In this document: piece by piece, positions 61,501-64,000 of the stretch
Layout of the letters: each line of letters begins with the position of its first letter
How positions within the stretch are numbered: position 1 is the stretch's first letter
DNA from: Blautia sp. MSJ-19
Lineage (GTDB): Bacteria > Bacillota > Clostridia > Lachnospirales > Lachnospiraceae
Direction: 5' to 3'
Assembly: GCF_018918125.1 (NCBI RefSeq)
Contig: NZ_JAHLQA010000027.1
Coordinates: 62,001-126,000, forward strand
Length of the DNA: 64,000 bases
Notes under the pieces: model-generated
Seen by the model: only the letters and a program-made list of their open reading frames with translations
What the model was told of the DNA's origin: nothing
Database searches by the model: none
Translations under genes and position numbers: made by a program

Positions 61501-64000
61501 TTGATTTTTATCTAATCTTTTATTTAGTTCCTCCCATTCTCCACTTTGCAAATCAGCAGAATTTCTCTCTATGCTACAAAGCTGCCTATATGCTTTTGCA
61601 GCACCATCCATAATCAAAAGTTCTGCCGGACGTCCTTTTTCAGATAAATATCTTCCATCACCAGGAAGAATCACCTTTCCTTTCAGATTCTCGTCTTCCA
61701 TCCATAAATAGGCTAAAGTTCCCTGACTAAAATTGCCTCCAACCACGTCATTTGCCAAACGAATGAGAATTCCCGGTGCAACTTCTGCTATTATCTGTTT
61801 ATTCTCATTCCCTAATGTAACCAGACACTCTTCCTGACTGTTTGATACCCATTTTTTCAGACTTTCCACAGCTCGTTTTGGAGTAGAGATAACATTTCCA
61901 TCCCACACACTCATACTCGCATTTGCTTCATTTAATTTTTTAAGACGTACAAGCATTTTACATCCATAATACTTGCGCTTATTTTCACGATATAGAATCC
62001 TTAATTTACTTTCGTCCACAGAAAATTGTCTTCTTAAAACATTTACCTGCATTTGAGGATTTTCTTTTTCATCCGGTAACTCATTTGGCAGGAAAAGAGA
62101 AATCATATAATCATTATTTAGCTTATTTTTCTGTACCCCATTATCTGATCCAGCAACTTTGATTTCTCCTGCAGCCATACAAACTGTTTTACCTTCTAAG
62201 AATGTTATTCCACCATTCTTTCCATTTAGAGGTAAATATGTAAAAATCAGACTTGTAACACGATTCCTTTCACCAGTATCTTTTAACAGTGCAAAAATAA
62301 GCTTGGTATTTTCCTCATAGCCCTCTTCTTCCAACAACGTCTGAATGCTCTCTTCCTCAAGAAACGCGCTACTGGTTTTATAAAATTCCCATCCTGTTCC
62401 TGATTGAAAATCAGTTTCTGTTACTGAAACTCTTTCTATGGAAATTTTTCTCAGTTCCAAATCCCGTCGAATTTCCAGTAACTGAATAACTCCTCCATTT
62501 TCACCAAAACTGTCATCCCAAATCCTGCTTTCAACCTGGCGTTCAATAGCACTATATTCTATCTGGATTCTCCAACCATGCCTGCCCTCGCCTTTTATCA
62601 TAGAGAAATATTTTATTTTGTCCCCATAGAACAATATAGTATTAATTTTATTTCCATCTATATCTAAAATATCGTCTTCTTCCACCAGAAGACAGTATCC
62701 ATATCCCCATTCAAATCTTAAGCGATTTTGTTCATCCAATCCAGCATAATACAGATTTGTATGAATTTTATCACCACTTATAATGTTAAACTCTCCTGCC
62801 AGTTTATCGTCTACATAAAATGGTGTGGCTTCATGACAGGAAGCAATCCACTCACCATTTTTCTGCAAAAGCAGTGCCCGAACACGATTTTTGGAATAGT
62901 ATCTTCCAAGTATCCATGGTCTATCCTCTTTAACAAAAGAAACTTTATCCGTCCATCTATCCCTGAGCGTTCCTTTTTCTATATCGCATGGAACCTTCAA
63001 GCCATGGAGCCGAAGTTTTCGCTTCCCATTTTCATTAACCTCAGTTCCGATTACATGATAATCGCCTCCATTTATCCACTCTTGATATGTTTCACTTATC
63101 AGCGCATTCGCCTTCTCCAAGTACTCCTTTTTATTCTTTTCCAAACTGATACTACGGCTGTAAAATCCGCGGCGCATGTCATAAAATTTCGTATTTCCTT
63201 CTGTAGTGAATAAGTAGACATCCGCATATACTGCCCAGTTTTTTCCCTTCTCTACGTCATCGAACTCTCCCCAGCGGCAATCTCCATAATACTCTTTTCC
63301 GTCCAAAGACAGTCTTACAAGATTCTTATGCTTCGCATACGGAAATACTTCCCATGAATAATTTCTTTTTCGTACATTGGTAACAAAGCCTTTTCCTGTT
63401 CTGACTCCGCAAATTGAATTTTCTTCATATTTCTGTACCCTATCCGTATTCCATACATATAAAAATGGACGCTCCCTGTCCTGTGTAACCATACACGGTC
63501 CATATCCCGGGACATTCATATTCCTACTTACATAAATTCCCTGAACCTCTGCCCTTTTATCAGCTCTATGATCTTCAATCTGCCAGAGCGCCCTGACCTG
63601 TATTTTTCTGAAAACGCTTTTAAATATCCATTTTCCATCCTTCTGTCTGCTTGCGGTTACCGGTGTTCCTAGTGATTTTGGTCTGCTCGCAAACGCAGAC
63701 ACTGGAGCCTTGATCTCTTTTATTTCATTTCCAGTTTTCAGCCATAATGCCAATTCAAGTTTACTTACATCCACATCTGAAGTATTTACTTTATCTGAAA
63801 ACAGAGATACAATTCCATCAAGATCACCTTCATACTGGCTTAATGCAGGAATATCTATTCCCTCATATTCAGCTTCCTGATCAATCGGTTTTAATTCCAC
63901 ACATTCTACCACACATAAGCGTTTCGATATCATTTCTACCGCCAGATTGTTTGCAGCTTCCATAGATAACGACTCTGATGCACAGTCCACTCTCAGCCCA
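58531..64000 (-). CDS. Giant multi-domain protein, 5' end outside window
   Basis: At least 1,820 residues; the frame is open at the right edge (preceding codons read GLRV), so the start lies beyond it. No family recognised. Numbered from the GTG at 63990, about 1,450 residues are beta-rich with many aromatic-rich strands and short repeats of the form (E)V.PG..I.I (EVAPGILIRL ~735, EVFPGKLIEIP ~1015, VVRAGKAIFRIP ~1248) and GD.I/GDRLQL turns, suggesting a string of small barrels. The last ~330 residues are helical (ELYEFIRLTLGAWLENEG, VVTVISAILLLDVIEG). There is no signal peptide in the visible part and no Walker or nuclease motif. First visible gene of the RADAR-like operon; possibly a scaffold or phage sensor (inference). 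Confidence 0.8.
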   Translation of the reverse strand, partial: GLRVDCASESLSMEAANNLAVEMISKRLCVVECVELKPIDQEAEYEGIDIPALSQYEGDLDGIVSLFSDKVNTSDVDVSKLELALWLKTGNEIKEIKAPVSAFASRPKSLGTPVTASRQKDGKWIFKSVFRKIQVRALWQIEDHRADKRAEVQGIYVSRNMNVPGYGPCMVTQDRERPFLYVWNTDRVQKYEENSICGVRTGKGFVTNVRKRNYSWEVFPYAKHKNLVRLSLDGKEYYGDCRWGEFDDVEKGKNWAVYADVYLFTTEGNTKFYDMRRGFYSRSISLEKNKKEYLEKANALISETYQEWINGGDYHVIGTEVNENGKRKLRLHGLKVPCDIEKGTLRDRWTDKVSFVKEDRPWILGRYYSKNRVRALLLQKNGEWIASCHEATPFYVDDKLAGEFNIISGDKIHTNLYYAGLDEQNRLRFEWGYGYCLLVEEDDILDIDGNKINTILFYGDKIKYFSMIKGEGRHGWRIQIEYSAIERQVESRIWDDSFGENGGVIQLLEIRRDLELRKISIERVSVTETDFQSGTGWEFYKTSSAFLEEESIQTLLEEEGYEENTKLIFALLKDTGERNRVTSLIFTYLPLNGKNGGITFLEGKTVCMAAGEIKVAGSDNGVQKNKLNNDYMISLFLPNELPDEKENPQMQVNVLRRQFSVDESKLRILYRENKRKYYGCKMLVRLKKLNEANASMSVWDGNVISTPKRAVESLKKWVSNSQEECLVTLGNENKQIIAEVAPGILIRLANDVVGGNFSQGTLAYLWMEDENLKGKVILPGDGRYLSEKGRPAELLIMDGAAKAYRQLCSIERNSADLQSGEWEELNKRLDKNQFTVAGLPQILISDRALFEKKILEPIPRVEYLVKEEKNENTEIHRKDNWKFSSARLGLKDGEKPELRYFNQSEKIENVGWERISFWDGKISELVKRVKKGRWYYHDRKTAFYNETRNYLEAWPLPDGKKYDEIVLFPDKRGKLRYQREEFLKYGFPVRSIIENGFPEENGEYPIAGITENTVWIEVFPGKLIEIPVVYLFAGEKKVLLSGLWTDMLSPGDRLQLCQDEGFSGNQKKLILKDIKFGGRAGMGVKETFLPVKSIDGDGVVLGDDLWPVVLPIKVKEDLRDSELSCITADNGVFFLKEGKEIRSGNVLFVNFANKFMTAPGWNSVRIKPAHKELWKNAEWLCEDLFDSVNKKWMQKSSLTLPMTVNNVRVQKGMLEAWVYYQQPNMDELPCGTKVCCICVGVRNARNSLQEIVVRAGKAIFRIPAQNILPGIEGEKTSVVVNKLKEEKISFWIHKEEDGWHSGLQEVLEKDRVEVQMLFCIKAADGILCRTKDNLALRWLPASKASRAKLVSLEALWEGLSRRKNRFAKCLSSGFLSLTGTWQNEQKYAVLKTDGTRYRAIPVAMVETDETGRYCYLAELYPKGDLIYLYSEIEYDCKREIVLPIEISKKQADCVIAFSYGERRMSLHLTPWVYHAIGNISLEDDMGRFRKLNLFRFKKEVPLCFERYRCMKDQAEKDADEGILNYELLRDSNRTSEQLVYLYSISSKKIHSELNFSELYEFIRLTLGAWLENEGKFLASGFKAEEKNCVKQMDVVTVISAILLLDVIEGKAGNDVLGNIAKPLSVHLTRMLGIGCGSSIYQEILLKEWLLSSKEKDGLWLRLNQLSMRGENNLGEENEAFSGQLSPQQIENLKITCKGLKMHTACNRDLQVVVECILLSCGCWDDCEKFHVQILGKSHIMKALSIMGRILTPGAGSHTAKDKLEKSETRILINIWNQLLSENSLPLSLVTDTEIPVRETVRRFGIEYCEDFCKIVQRRGEDE

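Overview
The window looks like chromosome of a spore-forming Firmicute, most likely a gut Lachnospiraceae (Blautia-like). Supporting signs are low-to-moderate GC, strong AGGAGG ribosome binding sites, the yqfC-yqfD-phoH-ybeY sporulation/RNA cluster, an SpoIIIE/FtsK translocase, an NfnAB-type transhydrogenase, Rex, and family-specific small proteins such as DUF6465. Genus is inference. Nearly everything lies on the minus strand; the plus-strand genes are a small surface protein (8020), an ABC-F ATPase (35672), a tiny membrane protein (39932) and an HTH-UDP-glucose dehydrogenase fusion (48554). No rRNA, tRNA, CRISPR array, insertion sequence or prophage was recognised.

Layout. (1) 1-11.5 kb: mutL (cut by the left edge), mutS, dus and miaB form a DNA-repair/tRNA-modification neighbourhood interrupted by an accessory islet (4.5-8.5 kb). 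The islet carries a GNAT toxin/antitoxin-like pair, one complete and one decayed Rpn-family nuclease gene inside a ~390-bp direct duplication, two perfect-stem hairpins and a small Asp/Ser/Thr-rich surface protein. (2) 11.7-22.5 kb: an M14-like protein with eroded zinc ligands, a large surface protein, proline synthesis (proA, proB) with folate salvage, then ybeY-phoH-yqfD-yqfC, a DUF2284 protein, a cupin and rlmH. (3) 22.6-38.9 kb: housekeeping genes ftsK/spoIIIE, uppP, nfnBA, a TepA/ClpP-like protease, yebC, a CBS/CorC protein, an apparently antitoxin-less mazF beside alr, nnrDE, rex, abc-f and icd. (4) 39-50 kb: cell-surface genes, namely an S8 protease, small membrane/secreted proteins, a capsule-regulation operon (Wzz, BY-kinase with a (Tyr-Gly)12 tail, LCP ligase), an XRE regulator, several membrane-anchored orphans, a VanZ protein and the HTH-Ugd fusion.

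(5) 50.1-64.0 kb is the most interesting part: one minus-strand, tightly coupled operon. In transcription order it encodes a giant protein of more than 1,800 residues (5' end outside the window), a complete-motif MBL-fold hydrolase (8-bp overlap), a P-loop ATPase and an adenosine-deaminase-fold protein overlapping as TAATG, a 32-residue overlapping ORF, and a 616-residue protein with a glycine-rich hydrophobic C-terminal segment. The ATPase/deaminase pair matches the RADAR anti-phage genes rdrA and rdrB in length, order and motifs. The giant, the MBL protein and the 616-residue protein are not part of the RADAR architecture I know, so this may be an expanded and undescribed RADAR variant.

Many promoters can be read directly as -35/-10 pairs with 17-bp spacing. 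In two places the Shine-Dalgarno of a gene lies inside the 3' arm of the preceding terminator-like hairpin.
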